This document shows positions 18,152-27,417 of a DNA stretch of 64,000 nt, in pieces (the stretch's first letter is position 1; every line of letters begins with the position of its first letter). Made by a program: the position numbers and the translations under genes. The DNA is from Pseudomonas sp. JAI120 (GTDB lineage: Bacteria > Pseudomonadota > Gammaproteobacteria > Pseudomonadales > Pseudomonadaceae), in contig NZ_JACHCZ010000011.1 in assembly GCF_014207255.1 (NCBI RefSeq), positions 1-64,000 on the forward strand, in the 5' to 3' direction. Under the pieces are notes generated by a model, which did not search any database, had not been told where the DNA came from, and worked only from the letters and a program-made list of their open reading frames with translations.

Positions 18152-18952
18152 TTAGTTGCCGCCGCCGCTGGTGCGCGTGTAGTTGTAGCCGACCCCGATG
18201 GACTTGGTGAACGGGATCAGTTGGTTCATGTAGGTATCCACGCCCTGGATGCGCTCGCCCACGTTGGATTTGGGCACGAACACCACATCGCCGCGTTGCA
18301 GGTGCACCGGTTTGCGCCCGTTGGCGCCGGTCTTGAGGAGCTGGCTGAAGTCCAGGAAGTAGGCGCGATAGGCGCCCTGGGCATCTTCGCGCAGCAGCGC
18401 GACCATGCTCGCGTTGCCTGCCGGGCTGACGCCGCCGGCGCCGACAATCGCCTGTTCCAGGGTGTTGGCCGTGGCAATCTGCACCGCCGTCGGGTTATTC
18501 ACCGCGCCGCCGACGATCACCGAGTTGCCCGGCGCCTGGTTGATGTTCACCGTCACCCGGGGTTCGCGGTAGGTGGCCGCGAGTTCGTGGGTCAGTTGGG
18601 TGGCCAGCTCCGATGGCTGGCGTCCGGCAACCTGGATCGGCCCCAGGAACGGGTAGTTGATCTTGCCGTCGGTCTGCACCGTGTACAGCGTCAGCTCATA
18701 GATAGTGCTGACATTGAACGCCGACAGTGTCGGCATCTCGCCAGCATCGCGGACGATGCGCAACTGGTCGCCGATACGAATGCGCTCCACTGCCGGGGGC
18801 AGTTGGGCCAATTGGTCGAGGGCGCGCTTGCCGTCCTCGACGGTCTTGCTGTCCGGTGGCTCGATGCGCGCCGGGGTATTGCAGGCGGCCAGGGCCAGTA
18901 TGGCCAGGACGAGCACGCTTCGCTTCATCAAGGGGGACTTCCTGTGGGTCAT
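18152..18952 (-). CDS. pslD: PslD, outer-membrane polysaccharide export lipoprotein (Wza-like)
   Basis: 266-aa export protein with a lipoprotein signal (MKRSVLVLAILALAACNTPA; lipid-modified Cys in LAAC). Two export domains follow: the first contains IRIGDQLRIVR and INYPFLGPIQVAGRQPSELA, and the second, SLBB-like, contains SVIVGGAVNNPTAVQI. It should form the periplasmic/outer-membrane exit for Psl. The ATG at 18952 has GGAGGTGAG just before it; an ATG at 18928 would start exactly at the signal peptide and is nearly as good. Confidence 0.88.
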   Translation of the reverse strand: MTHRKSPLMKRSVLVLAILALAACNTPARIEPPDSKTVEDGKRALDQLAQLPPAVERIRIGDQLRIVRDAGEMPTLSAFNVSTIYELTLYTVQTDGKINYPFLGPIQVAGRQPSELATQLTHELAATYREPRVTVNINQAPGNSVIVGGAVNNPTAVQIATANTLEQAIVGAGGVSPAGNASMVALLREDAQGAYRAYFLDFSQLLKTGANGRKPVHLQRGDVVFVPKSNVGERIQGVDTYMNQLIPFTKSIGVGYNYTRTSGGGN

Positions 18953-18957
18953 GCTGC

Positions 18958-19869
18958 TCACCTCCAATAACCGGGAAACATGCTGATGCGCCGCTTGATG
19001 GCCAGGGGCAGGCGGCGCTCAAGATGGCCCAGGCGGTAACCGAGCCATTTGAACGCACTGCGCACCAGCACTTCGGGCACGCGTTGCAAGGCGCCGGCTT
19101 TGCGCAGGGCCGCGAGTTCGGCCAGCACATAGCGCTTGCCTTCGCCACCCGCGTCGCCAAAGGCTTGCTTGATCCACGGCTCGCGGCCGTAGAACACGCC
19201 AATGTCGAAGTAGCGGTGAAACTCGTCCATGAGTTTGTAATCGTGGGAGTGATGCACCAGCGCGGTGGCGGCGTAACGCACCTTGTAGCCCTCGAGCAGC
19301 ATGCGCGCGGCCACAAAGGCGTCTTCGCTGCCGATCACGTCGGCAGGGAAACCACCCACTGCTTGCAGCACGCTGCGTCGGTACACGGAAAACGAGTCGG
19401 AGCTGAAGCAGGTCTTGATCCCAAGCTCCGGTGCATCGGCCAGGCTTTTGCTGCGGCTGTGTTCCGGGTAGTTGAAGTGCCGCGATTGCGCGCCCAGCAC
19501 GCCCGCGTCGGGGTGGGGCAATTGCCGTCCGTAGGCGACGCCGTTGAGCGGGTCCTGCTGCAATTCATCGAGCAGGTTGGCAAAGGTCTCGGGCGTCGCC
19601 GGGATGGCGTCCTGGGTCATCACGATCAATGCGTCGCCACCCACCTGTTCGCTGGCCCAGCGCCGGGTGCCGCCGTGGTTGAAGTCACGGGCGTCGATCA
19701 CCTCGACCCGTGCACCGAACGCGCGAAAGCGTGCCACGGTGTCATCGCTGGAGGCGCTGTCCACCACCAGCATTTCGTCAGGTTGCAGGGTTTGCATCTT
19801 CAGCGCCGGCAGCAGGCGTGCCAGGTGGCTGGAGGCGTTACGGGTGGGGATGATCAGTGAAGTGCGCAT
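18958..19869 (-). CDS. pslC: PslC, GT2-type glycosyltransferase
   Basis: 303-aa GT-A fold family 2 glycosyltransferase, the same length as P. aeruginosa PslC. The N-terminus TSLIIPTRNASSHLARLLPA and the DSASSDDTVARF stretch bind the nucleotide sugar. DALIVMTQDAIPA carries the metal-site region, and GSEDAFVAARML the catalytic ED pair. Rhamnosyltransferase-like members look similar. It lies one base after pslB and provides the ribosome site for pslD. Confidence 0.88.
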   Translation of the reverse strand: MRTSLIIPTRNASSHLARLLPALKMQTLQPDEMLVVDSASSDDTVARFRAFGARVEVIDARDFNHGGTRRWASEQVGGDALIVMTQDAIPATPETFANLLDELQQDPLNGVAYGRQLPHPDAGVLGAQSRHFNYPEHSRSKSLADAPELGIKTCFSSDSFSVYRRSVLQAVGGFPADVIGSEDAFVAARMLLEGYKVRYAATALVHHSHDYKLMDEFHRYFDIGVFYGREPWIKQAFGDAGGEGKRYVLAELAALRKAGALQRVPEVLVRSAFKWLGYRLGHLERRLPLAIKRRISMFPGYWR

Positions 19870-19870
19870 G

Positions 19871-21334
19871 TCATTTTTTCACCTCGGCAGGCGCGCGGCC
19901 GTAGATGTCGTCGAAGCGCACGATGTCGTCTTCGCCCAGGTACTCGCCGCTTTGCACCTCGATCATCACCAGGTCGATGATGCCGGGGTTGGTCAGCCGG
20001 TGTTTGTGCCCGGCCGGAATGTAGGTGGACTCGTTGGCGTTGATCAGGAACTCGCGGTCGCCATTGGTGATCTGTGCCGCGCCGCTCACCACCACCCAGT
20101 GTTCGCTGCGGTGGTGGTGCATCTGCAACGACAGCGAGGCCAGGGGCTTGACCACGATGCGCTTGATCTTGAAGCGGCTGCTTTCCTCCAGCACGGTGTA
20201 GGTGCCCCACGGCCGGGTGACGGTGCGGTGCAGGCTGTACGCCGGATGGTTCTGGCGCTTGAGTTCGGCGACGATGTAGCGCACATCCTGGCTGCGGTGG
20301 GCGTCGGCGATGAGCAGCGCGTCGGGGGTGTCGACGATGATCAGGTCGCGCACCCCCACGGCGCCCAACACGCGCTTGGGCGAGTCGATGTAGCAGTTGT
20401 GCACGTCATGCAAAATCGCCTCGCCATTGACCTGGTTGCCATGGGCGTCGCTGGGGGTGAGCTGGCGCAACGCCTCCCAGGAACCGATGTCGCTCCAGCC
20501 AATGTCACAAGGCACCACGGCGACTTGCCTGGACTTTTCCATCAGCGCCACGTCGATGGAAATGTCCGGCGCACTGCCGAACGCATCCGCCTCCAGTTCA
20601 CGCTGGCGCGAAGTCTTGTTTTGCAGGCTCTGGCTGTGTTCCAGCGCGGCGCGGGAGGCCTCCAGCACGTCGGGCGAATGGGCGGCGAGTTCTTCCACCA
20701 GGGTGCTGGCCTTGAAGCAGAACATGCCGGCGTTCCACAGGTGTTTGCCGCCGTCCAGGTAGGCCTGCGCGGTGGCCCGGTCGGGTTTCTCGACAAAGCG
20801 TTTGACCCGGTAGCCGTGGCTCAGCGGCTCGCCTTGTTCGATATAGCCAAAGCCGGTTTCCGGGTGATCGGGTTGGATGCCGAACGTCACCAGGTAGCCG
20901 GCTTCGGCCAGGTCGCGGGCCTGGGTCACGGCCTCGGCGAACGCGACTTCATTGAGGATCAGATGGTCGGCGGGCATCACCAGCAACTGAGCATCGCCGC
21001 CGAAATGCTCCTGCACATGCAGGGCCGCCACGGCGATAGCGGCCGCCGTATTGCGACCGAACGGTTCCAGCAGCAGGTCCAGGGGCAGGCGGGCGTTGTT
21101 CACCCCACGGTAGTCGTCGAGGGTACGAAACAACAGGTCGCGGTTGGTCACCGTGAGCACGCTTTCCACGCCGGGCAGTTTGGCCGCGCGCAGGAAGGTT
21201 TTTTGCAGCAGGCTCTGGCCATCGCGCATGCGCATGAAGGGCTTGGGCATGTTCTGCCGCGACACCGGCCACAGTCGGGTGCCCGAACCACCGGAAACGA
21301 TGCAGGGAATTAATCCGTTGAGGGTATTCATCAA
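19871..21334 (-). CDS. pslB: PslB, mannose-1-P guanylyltransferase / mannose-6-P isomerase
   Basis: 487-aa bifunctional enzyme that makes GDP-mannose for Psl. The N-terminal nucleotidyltransferase domain has the VSGGSGTRLWPVSRQNMPKP signature (residues 13-32) and GFGYIEQGEPL. The C-terminal type II isomerase cupin has the metal-site stretch QMHHHRSEHWVVVSG and YIPAGHKHRL. The same architecture occurs in AlgA and WbpW; placement second in the psl run favours pslB. It overlaps pslA by 4 bases. Confidence 0.92.
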   Translation of the reverse strand: MMNTLNGLIPCIVSGGSGTRLWPVSRQNMPKPFMRMRDGQSLLQKTFLRAAKLPGVESVLTVTNRDLLFRTLDDYRGVNNARLPLDLLLEPFGRNTAAAIAVAALHVQEHFGGDAQLLVMPADHLILNEVAFAEAVTQARDLAEAGYLVTFGIQPDHPETGFGYIEQGEPLSHGYRVKRFVEKPDRATAQAYLDGGKHLWNAGMFCFKASTLVEELAAHSPDVLEASRAALEHSQSLQNKTSRQRELEADAFGSAPDISIDVALMEKSRQVAVVPCDIGWSDIGSWEALRQLTPSDAHGNQVNGEAILHDVHNCYIDSPKRVLGAVGVRDLIIVDTPDALLIADAHRSQDVRYIVAELKRQNHPAYSLHRTVTRPWGTYTVLEESSRFKIKRIVVKPLASLSLQMHHHRSEHWVVVSGAAQITNGDREFLINANESTYIPAGHKHRLTNPGIIDLVMIEVQSGEYLGEDDIVRFDDIYGRAPAEVKK

Positions 21335-22770
21335 TAGACTTCCTTGGTGGAAAGCACGGCCGGGACCGTCATGAAAACGATGTACAAGTCAAACCACACC
21401 GACCACTTGGAGATGTACTCCAGGTCGTACTCGACACGTTTCTGGATCTTGAACAGAGTGTCGGTCTCACCCCGGTAACCGTTGATTTGCGCCCAGCCGG
21501 TAATCCCCGGTTTCACGCGGTGGCGCGAACTGTACTCGCTCACTGCCACTTCGAAGGGCACGCCGGCGGCTTTGGTCGCCGTGGCATGGGGGCGCGGGCC
21601 GACCATGGACATGTTGCCCAGCAGCACGTTGAACAACTGCGGCAGCTCGTCGATGCTGGTCTTGCGGATGATGCGGCCCACCCGGGTGATGCGCGGATCG
21701 GCGCGGGTGGTCTGGCGCTCGGCCGTAAAGTCGCTCTGGTCGGTGTACATCGAGCGGAACTTGAACACGCGGATCTCGTTGTCGTTGTAGCCAAAGCGGT
21801 TCTGGCGAAACAGTATCGGCCCTTTGGAGTCGAGCTTGATCGCAAGCGCCGTCGCCACCATCAGGGGGGACAGCGCCAGCAGCGCCAGGCTGGCCAGCAG
21901 CACATCCTCCAGGCGCTTGATCACCGGCGACCAGCCACGCAACGGCAATTGCGAGGTGTTGAACATCAGGATGCCGCCCACGTCGGTGATGCGGCTATGG
22001 CCGTAGCGCAGGGCGGCCATGTCAGGCACCAGCATCACATTCACCGACATTTGCCGCAGGCGATTGACCAGCCCGTGGATGCGCTGCTCGGCGGCCCAGG
22101 GCAGGCAGATCATCACTTGGTTAACCTGCTCGGCGCGGATGAGTTTCTCCAGCTCGAGGGTGTTGCCGAGCAGGGGCAGGTTGCTCAATTCCTTGGGGAT
22201 CCGCTCGGTGCGATCGTCGATAAAACCGACCAGGCCGGAGCGGATATCACCGTTGCGTTGCAGGTGCTCGGCGACGTGCACGGCGGTGTCGGTAAAGCCC
22301 AGGATCACCGTACGTTGCAGGTATTTGCCCTTGCGCATCAGGCTGCGGTACAGGCGCAGCATCAGCAGGCGCTCAAGGCAGAACAACCCCAGGCTGGCGA
22401 CGTACCACGCCACCAGGTTACGCGGGGTTAACTGCGGGAAAAACTGCAGGATCTGGTACATGAACAACAGGATGCAAAACGCCGCCGACCAGGCCTTGAC
22501 CTTGGTTTTCAGGCGCAGGCGGTTGCTGAACAGTTCTTCGGAATAGATACCCAGGGCCTGGAACAGAATGATCGTCAGGACCGCAAAAAATACCAGCAGG
22601 CCGAGAAAGTGCCCGCGCATTTCAGGGGCCATCGGGTCGATGAACATCACCAGGATCAGCGGGGGCAAAATGGCACTCAGGCCATGTATGAACTTGACGA
22701 AAACAACAAAGAATTCAACAAAACCGGCGCGCGTTAAAAACAGGCTGTCGACGGACGACTTTTCTTGCAT
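21331..22770 (-). CDS. pslA: PslA, undecaprenyl-phosphate sugar-1-phosphate transferase
   Basis: 479-aa polyisoprenyl-phosphate hexose-1-phosphate transferase of the WcaJ/WbaP type (PslA about 478 aa). Four or five membrane helices and a CoA-binding-like fold (VILGFTDTAVHVAEHL) precede the catalytic bacterial sugar transferase domain: DSKGPILFRQNRFGY, FKFRSMY, LPQLFNVLLGNMSMVGPRP and RHRVKPGITGWAQING. It starts Psl assembly on the lipid carrier. The ATG at 22770 follows GAGGGA by about 7 bases. First gene of the operon, after a long leader with a FleQ-like site. Confidence 0.92.
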   Translation of the reverse strand: MQEKSSVDSLFLTRAGFVEFFVVFVKFIHGLSAILPPLILVMFIDPMAPEMRGHFLGLLVFFAVLTIILFQALGIYSEELFSNRLRLKTKVKAWSAAFCILLFMYQILQFFPQLTPRNLVAWYVASLGLFCLERLLMLRLYRSLMRKGKYLQRTVILGFTDTAVHVAEHLQRNGDIRSGLVGFIDDRTERIPKELSNLPLLGNTLELEKLIRAEQVNQVMICLPWAAEQRIHGLVNRLRQMSVNVMLVPDMAALRYGHSRITDVGGILMFNTSQLPLRGWSPVIKRLEDVLLASLALLALSPLMVATALAIKLDSKGPILFRQNRFGYNDNEIRVFKFRSMYTDQSDFTAERQTTRADPRITRVGRIIRKTSIDELPQLFNVLLGNMSMVGPRPHATATKAAGVPFEVAVSEYSSRHRVKPGITGWAQINGYRGETDTLFKIQKRVEYDLEYISKWSVWFDLYIVFMTVPAVLSTKEVY

Positions 22771-22968
22771 AAAACATCCCTCATTGCACACCAGAGGCAG
22801 TTGTCCGTTGAGTGATTCAATAAAGCACCGGCCGCTTTAAAGGGCGCTTCGAACTACGGCAACTCTGGGTAATACGCAACTATCAATCCAAATGCATAAT
22901 CCAAAACGAGCTATCCATTTGAATTGTTTTGCGGGGGTGGCGACTAAAGGCGTGTTCCCTTTATGTGT

Positions 22969-22986
22969 CAGTCAATTAATTGACTG
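22969..22986. promoter_or_regulatory. FleQ-type operator in the psl leader
   Basis: CAGTCAATTAATTGACTG is an 18-bp perfect palindrome about 200 bases before pslA. Its core GTCAATTAATTGAC closely matches the site bound by the c-di-GMP-responsive regulator FleQ in P. aeruginosa (about GTCAATAAATTGAC), which controls psl there. The rest of the 438-bp gap (22771-23208) is AT-rich and holds two near-identical short direct repeats (CTTGTCGGCATT and CTTGTCGGGCATT, about 23026-23061). Confidence 0.75.
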
Positions 22987-23165
22987 TGCTGCGGAAGTGG
23001 CATGGCAGACGGGTTTGTAAGTCATCTTGTCGGCATTTTATTGACATTCCTTGTCGGGCATTCGGTGATGGGGGTGTGTTTTTGAGTGTAGAAACAAATG
23101 TGGGATTTTTCCTGTTTAATGGAAAAACCTTTTTGGAAGGCAGTAGGAAAAGGGCACAAGGAGAG

Positions 23166-23196
23166 GCTGGCAGGGCGTACTAAGTGCCTTGCCAGC
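23166..23196 (-). terminator. Probable terminator after the ferrisiderophore receptor gene
   Basis: GCTGGCAGGGC and GCCTTGCCAGC pair around a 9-base loop just beyond the receptor stop codon (23212). The minus-strand downstream side is pyrimidine-rich (CTCTCCTTG...CCCTTTTCC) rather than a clean T-run, so the efficiency is uncertain. Confidence 0.5.
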
Positions 23197-23211
23197 GGGA
23201 CTTTCGCCGGA

Positions 23212-25698
23212 TTAGAAGTTGCCTTTCAAGCTCACCGTAAAATTACGCGGCTCGCCATAAAAGTTACCCCAGGAGGCTGTTCCGACGGTGTTGTAGTAGG
23301 TTTTATCAAACAGATTGTTGCCATTGAGTGCCACCGTCCAAGTGTCATCTACGCGGTAGGCCAGGCGTGCACTCCATATCGCGTAACCCGCCTGCTCGAG
23401 CTTGATGGTCTGCACGCGGTAATTGCTGCTCTGGGCGTTGACGCCGGTGCCCACGCTCCATTTCGACAGTGCACCGTCGAGCTGGTAGTCGCCCCACATG
23501 CGCAGCATGTGTCGAGGTACGTAGGTGTTGGACGTGCCGCCCTCCAGGGCGGTATCGATATTCTTCAGGGACTTGGTCTGGGTGTAGGTGTAGCCGCCGG
23601 ATACCTGCAGGCGCTCGAGGACTTCACCGCTGATTTCCGCCTCCACGCCCTGAGCGCGCACCTTACCGCTGTCGGTGTAGCAATAACCGTCGGCAGAGGT
23701 CGGGCACTGGGCGATATAGTCGGATTCAGCCGCGTTTTTCTCGACGGCGCGGAATAGCGCCAGGGAGCTGTTGAGGCGCCCGTTGAACCATTCGCCCTTG
23801 ATACCCAGCTCGTAGTTGTCACCGATCTTCGGCTTGAGCGCGGCGCCATCGAGCGTGGCATAGGAACTTTGCGGCTGGAAGATATCCGCGTAGCTGGCGT
23901 ACACCGACAGATGTTCGTTGAGGTCGTAGATCAGTGCGGCAAACGGCGTCACTTCACCGGTTTCCCGGGTGCGTGCATCCTGCAAGGCCCATTCGCCCCA
24001 GGCCAGGTTGTTGGACTGGCGACGGTTTTCGTACCAGCTCACGCGGCTGCCTACGATAAACATCAACGGCTCGGCCAGGCGCAGGCGCAAGGTGGTGTAG
24101 GCGCCGTACTGGGTGGCGGTTTCCTTCACTGTGCCGCCGCGATACATATTCGGCCAGAAGGTGCTGTTGGCCGGTTCCGGGAAGTGGTGGTCGGGTTGGT
24201 AGATGCTCTGGCGCCTGGGCAGGTTCTGGATCGCGTACACATCGTCCTGGGTACCACGGCTGCCATTGGCACCGAGGATCAGTTCGTGTTCCAGGCCGAA
24301 GGCTTCGAACTTGCCGTCCACATAGGCGTCGAGGCCGAAGTCCTTGTGGTCGTAGTCCATCAGCGCCGCATAGGAGTTGGCCGTAGGCGTTGGGTTGTCA
24401 TAGGCAATGGTGCCTTCGCTGGCGGCGTATTTGGTGTCTTGCAGATTGCGGCTGTGCACGGCCGCAACCTTGAGTTTCCAGTCGTCGTTGAAGTGGTGGG
24501 TGAGGTCGGCGAAGAAGGTGGTGCGCCGGCTTTGCCAGTCGTTCCAGGATTGGCCCAGGCAGGTGGAGCGACTGAGGTTGGCGCTTTTGCCGTCGGCATA
24601 GCGCGGCAGGCCGCCCCAGCACGGTGTGGCGTCGACGTCTTCATAGCTGGCGCCGAAGCCCAGGGTGGTGTCGGCGCTGAGATCGACATCCAGGGCGCCG
24701 TAGAACGCCTGGTCCTGGCGCTTGGAAATGTCCATGTAGGAACCGCGATTCTGTTGGCTGATCGCCGCGCGGCCGCGCACTGTACCGCTTTCATTCAGCG
24801 GGCCGCCGGTGTCGACGTCGGCGCGGTAGTTGTCCCATGTGCCGGCGGACAGCGACAGGCTGGTGGTGGGCTTGGCCTGGGGCCGCTTGCGCACGAAGTT
24901 CACCGCGCCGCTGGCGGTGCCGGCGCCCTTGAGCATGCCGGCGGCACCCTTGAGCACTTCCACGCGGTCATAGATCGCCATGTTCGCGCTGAAGCTGTCG
25001 GCCTGCACGTAGTCCTTGCCCATGTCCAGGGGCACGCCATCGTACTGGTACTGGCCGAGCATCTTGAAACCACGGGAATAAAAATACTTGCCGCCCATGG
25101 GCGATTCGTAGGTGGTGATCCCGGGCGTGCGTTCCATCACGTCATCGATGGTGGTGAGGTTCTGGTCATCCATCAATTGGCGGGTCATCACACTCACCGA
25201 TTGCGGCGTTTCCCGCAGGCTGTGTTCGCCCTTGCCGATAGTCACCGCGCCCGTGGTGTAGGCTCCGGTGCCATCGGTGGTGGCGCCCAACCGCTCACCG
25301 GTGACCGTAGTGGCGCCCAGGTTCAGCGCGCCGCTGTCGGCCACTTGCGGCAACAGCAGCCAGGTACTGCTGCCCTGGCGCTGGGCCTGCAGGCCCTGGC
25401 CACGCAGCAACTGGCCGAGCGCCTGTTCGCGGTCCAGGCGACCACTCAGGCCCGGGCTGGTCTTGCCGGCGACGCTGGTGGCGTCGTACGACAGGCTAAT
25501 GGCGGCCTGGCGCGCGAACTGGTCCAGTGCCGTGGCCAGGGAACCGGCGGCGATGTTCCAGTCGCGGGCCTGGGTGTCGCTGGCCGGCGTTTCGGCCCAT
25601 GCGAACGGCGGCGCGGTTGCGCAGCTCAGGCACGCGCCGAGCAAAGCGGCGTGCACCGCGTGCTTGAGGGGTGAACGTGGGGAGGGGAACGCTTGCAT
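23212..25698 (-). CDS. TonB-dependent ferrisiderophore receptor with signalling domain
   Basis: 828-aa outer-membrane transducer of the FpvA/FoxA/FhuE type. A signal peptide (about residues 1-36, ending FAWA) is followed by an STN signalling domain (DWNIAAGSLATALDQFARQA, residues about 45-125), a plug domain (SLRETPQSVSVMTRQLMDD, and RVEVLKGAAGMLKGAGTASG) and a 22-strand barrel ending in SLKGNF with the terminal Phe. The STN domain should contact the FecR protein coded next to it. The siderophore is not predictable. The ATG at 25698 has AGGAG upstream. Confidence 0.9.
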   Translation of the reverse strand: MQAFPSPRSPLKHAVHAALLGACLSCATAPPFAWAETPASDTQARDWNIAAGSLATALDQFARQAAISLSYDATSVAGKTSPGLSGRLDREQALGQLLRGQGLQAQRQGSSTWLLLPQVADSGALNLGATTVTGERLGATTDGTGAYTTGAVTIGKGEHSLRETPQSVSVMTRQLMDDQNLTTIDDVMERTPGITTYESPMGGKYFYSRGFKMLGQYQYDGVPLDMGKDYVQADSFSANMAIYDRVEVLKGAAGMLKGAGTASGAVNFVRKRPQAKPTTSLSLSAGTWDNYRADVDTGGPLNESGTVRGRAAISQQNRGSYMDISKRQDQAFYGALDVDLSADTTLGFGASYEDVDATPCWGGLPRYADGKSANLSRSTCLGQSWNDWQSRRTTFFADLTHHFNDDWKLKVAAVHSRNLQDTKYAASEGTIAYDNPTPTANSYAALMDYDHKDFGLDAYVDGKFEAFGLEHELILGANGSRGTQDDVYAIQNLPRRQSIYQPDHHFPEPANSTFWPNMYRGGTVKETATQYGAYTTLRLRLAEPLMFIVGSRVSWYENRRQSNNLAWGEWALQDARTRETGEVTPFAALIYDLNEHLSVYASYADIFQPQSSYATLDGAALKPKIGDNYELGIKGEWFNGRLNSSLALFRAVEKNAAESDYIAQCPTSADGYCYTDSGKVRAQGVEAEISGEVLERLQVSGGYTYTQTKSLKNIDTALEGGTSNTYVPRHMLRMWGDYQLDGALSKWSVGTGVNAQSSNYRVQTIKLEQAGYAIWSARLAYRVDDTWTVALNGNNLFDKTYYNTVGTASWGNFYGEPRNFTVSLKGNF

Positions 25699-25724
25699 GA
25701 CCGCGGGATGCTCCTGAAGGAAGT

Positions 25725-25755
25725 GAACAGAACCGGCCTGTTGATCGGCCTTTCC
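25725..25755 (-). promoter_or_regulatory. Candidate ECF-sigma promoter for the receptor gene
   Basis: On the minus strand AAGGAAAG (ending near 25750) and GTTCTGTT (25725-25732) are about 18 bases apart, similar to the GGAAA / TCT elements used by FecI-type sigma factors. An inverted repeat AATGAG-N7-CTCATT lies just upstream (25772-25790). Low-confidence reading by eye. Confidence 0.3.
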
Positions 25756-25804
25756 TTACAGGTCGAGCGGCAATGAGAATTCACCTCATTTATTTTCGAG
25801 AAAG

Positions 25805-26755
25805 TTAGACGCGCGGTGTGACCGTCACCCAGTAGCGGCTGCGGTAAGTGACATCGAGCTTGAGTGATTGCGCTACCAGGCCCAGCACTTGATCGGTATC
25901 GTCCAACTGATAAGTGCCCGACACCCGCAGCCCGGCCACCGCTTCGCTGCAGCGCAGCAGGCCGTTGCGGTAGCGGCCCAGCTCGGCGAGGAAAGCATCC
26001 AGGCGCATGTTCCGGGCGCTGATCACGCCATCGCTCCAGGCCCAAGGGTCCAGGCCATTGGCGACAAGAGAACGAATGCCTCTGCGGTCGAACAGCACCT
26101 GTTCGCCGGGTTCAATCACTTGGCGCACGCTGGCGGCGTGGTTGTCGGCAAACACCGCCACCGTGCCCTGTTGCACGGCGAGCATTGTGCCTTGGGCGTC
26201 TTCGCGCACCAGGAAGCGCGTGCCGAGGGCGCGCAGGTAACCGTCACGGGTCTGTACCCAGAAGGGCCGCTTGTCGGCACCGGTATTGACCAGTATTTCA
26301 CCCTGGCGCAACTGCACCAGGCGCCGCTCCTGATTGAACGCCGTGTCGAATGCGCTGGCACTGTTAAGTTGGATGCGGCTGCCGTCGTTCAACGCCACCC
26401 AACGCCGTTCGCCGGTAGCCGTGCGGTAGTCGGCCATCAAGGCGGGTAGCGGGGTGTAGTCGCGGCCGAGCCAGGTCAGGCCGGCAGCACCGGCCACCAG
26501 GCCGAGCAATTTCAACCCTTCGCGACGGCTGATACGTTGCCGCGCACCGCGCAGGGCGTGGCGGCCGACCTGCGCGGGCAGTTGACTGAACTCATCATTC
26601 ATCGTCGCCACCCGCTGCCAGACCTGCTGGTGTTCGGCGCTGGTGTGCAGCCAGCGCTCGAACGCAGCGGTGCTGGCGTCGTCGGCGACGTTGAAGCGCA
26701 GTTTGATCATCCACTGGATGGCCTGGTCGACCAGGCGCGGGTCAGAGGTCGGCAT
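25805..26755 (-). CDS. FecR-family anti-sigma regulator
   Basis: 316-aa inner-membrane FecR protein. The N-terminal cytoplasmic domain (DQAIQWMIKLRFN, then AFERWLHTSAEHQQVWQRV) binds the sigma factor. One membrane helix follows (LKLLGLVAGAAGLTWLG, about residues 85-105), then a periplasmic FecR domain (RWVALNDGSRIQLNSASAFD) and a C-terminal STN-like domain that meets the receptor. The start at 26755 (MPTSDPRLVDQ) overlaps the sigma gene by 14 bases. It passes the receptor's ligand signal to the sigma factor. Confidence 0.9.
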   Translation of the reverse strand: MPTSDPRLVDQAIQWMIKLRFNVADDASTAAFERWLHTSAEHQQVWQRVATMNDEFSQLPAQVGRHALRGARQRISRREGLKLLGLVAGAAGLTWLGRDYTPLPALMADYRTATGERRWVALNDGSRIQLNSASAFDTAFNQERRLVQLRQGEILVNTGADKRPFWVQTRDGYLRALGTRFLVREDAQGTMLAVQQGTVAVFADNHAASVRQVIEPGEQVLFDRRGIRSLVANGLDPWAWSDGVISARNMRLDAFLAELGRYRNGLLRCSEAVAGLRVSGTYQLDDTDQVLGLVAQSLKLDVTYRSRYWVTVTPRV

Positions 26756-27257
26756 AGCGCAACCGATAGCAGGCGTGCAGCGCCTTGGACAGGTCACGCT
26801 CCACCGTGGCCTTGGACACCCCGAGGCGCAGGGCGATCTGGGCACAGGTCAGGCCGTCCAGTTGCGCCAGCAGGAACGCTTCACGCACCCGCGGCTTGAG
26901 CTGGTCGAGCAGGCGGTCGATACGTTCCAGGCTGTCGAGAATCAGCAGGCGGGTTTCTTCCGACGGCACGTCGGCCTGGGGGAAATGCGCAAGGCTTTCG
27001 AGGTAGGCGCGCTCCAGTTCACGGCGCCGGTATTGGTCGATCATCAAGCTGCGGGCGATGCTGCTCAGGTACGCGCGCGGCTGCGGCACGGCCTGCTGCT
27101 TGCGTGCGTTGAGCAGGCGCACAAAGGTTTCCTGTGCCAGGTCGGCGGCACGTTCACGGCAACCGGTGCGTCGGCTCAACCAGCCGCGCAGCCAGGAGTG
27201 ATGGCTGTGGTAAAGCTGGCCGATGGCGGCATGGTCCAGTGGGTGATCGCTCGACAT
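26742..27257 (-). CDS. FecI-family ECF sigma factor
   Basis: 171-aa ECF sigma factor for iron-uptake genes. Region 2 contains DLAQETFVRLLNAR and PRAYLSSIARSLMIDQYRRR; region 4 contains REAFLLAQLDGLTCAQIALR with the helix-turn-helix LRLGVSKATVERDLSKAL. The ATG at 27257 (MSSDHPLDH) is preferred because AGGA lies 5 bases before it; an ATG at 27263 lacks room for a ribosome site. It is the first gene of sigma-FecR-receptor, behind a Fur-like site. Confidence 0.9.
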   Translation of the reverse strand: MSSDHPLDHAAIGQLYHSHHSWLRGWLSRRTGCRERAADLAQETFVRLLNARKQQAVPQPRAYLSSIARSLMIDQYRRRELERAYLESLAHFPQADVPSEETRLLILDSLERIDRLLDQLKPRVREAFLLAQLDGLTCAQIALRLGVSKATVERDLSKALHACYRLRYADL

Positions 27258-27280
27258 GGGCATCCTGGCGCAGCAGTCTT

Positions 27281-27300
27281 AATTGATAATGTTTCGCATT
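27281..27300. promoter_or_regulatory. Fur-box-like site before the fecI-type gene
   Basis: AATTGATAATGTTTCGCATT, read on the minus strand as AATGCGAAACATTATCAATT, resembles the Fur consensus (GATAATGATAATCATTATC) and sits 24 bases before the sigma gene start, where iron repression of a FecI system is expected. Confidence 0.55.
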
Positions 27301-27417
27301 CTAGACGCTGGCCGTGGCCATTCGCAATTACCGATGAACAATGTATCCAGCACAATTTTTTGTTTGCCCTGGGGCCACGCACTAATCTGCAGGCTTTTTC
27401 CGGTGGAAGGCTTGAGC

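Noticed and set aside
16116..18155. Long plus-strand frame opposite pslE
   Set aside because: Antisense shadow; PslE has membrane helices and the expected length on the minus strand.
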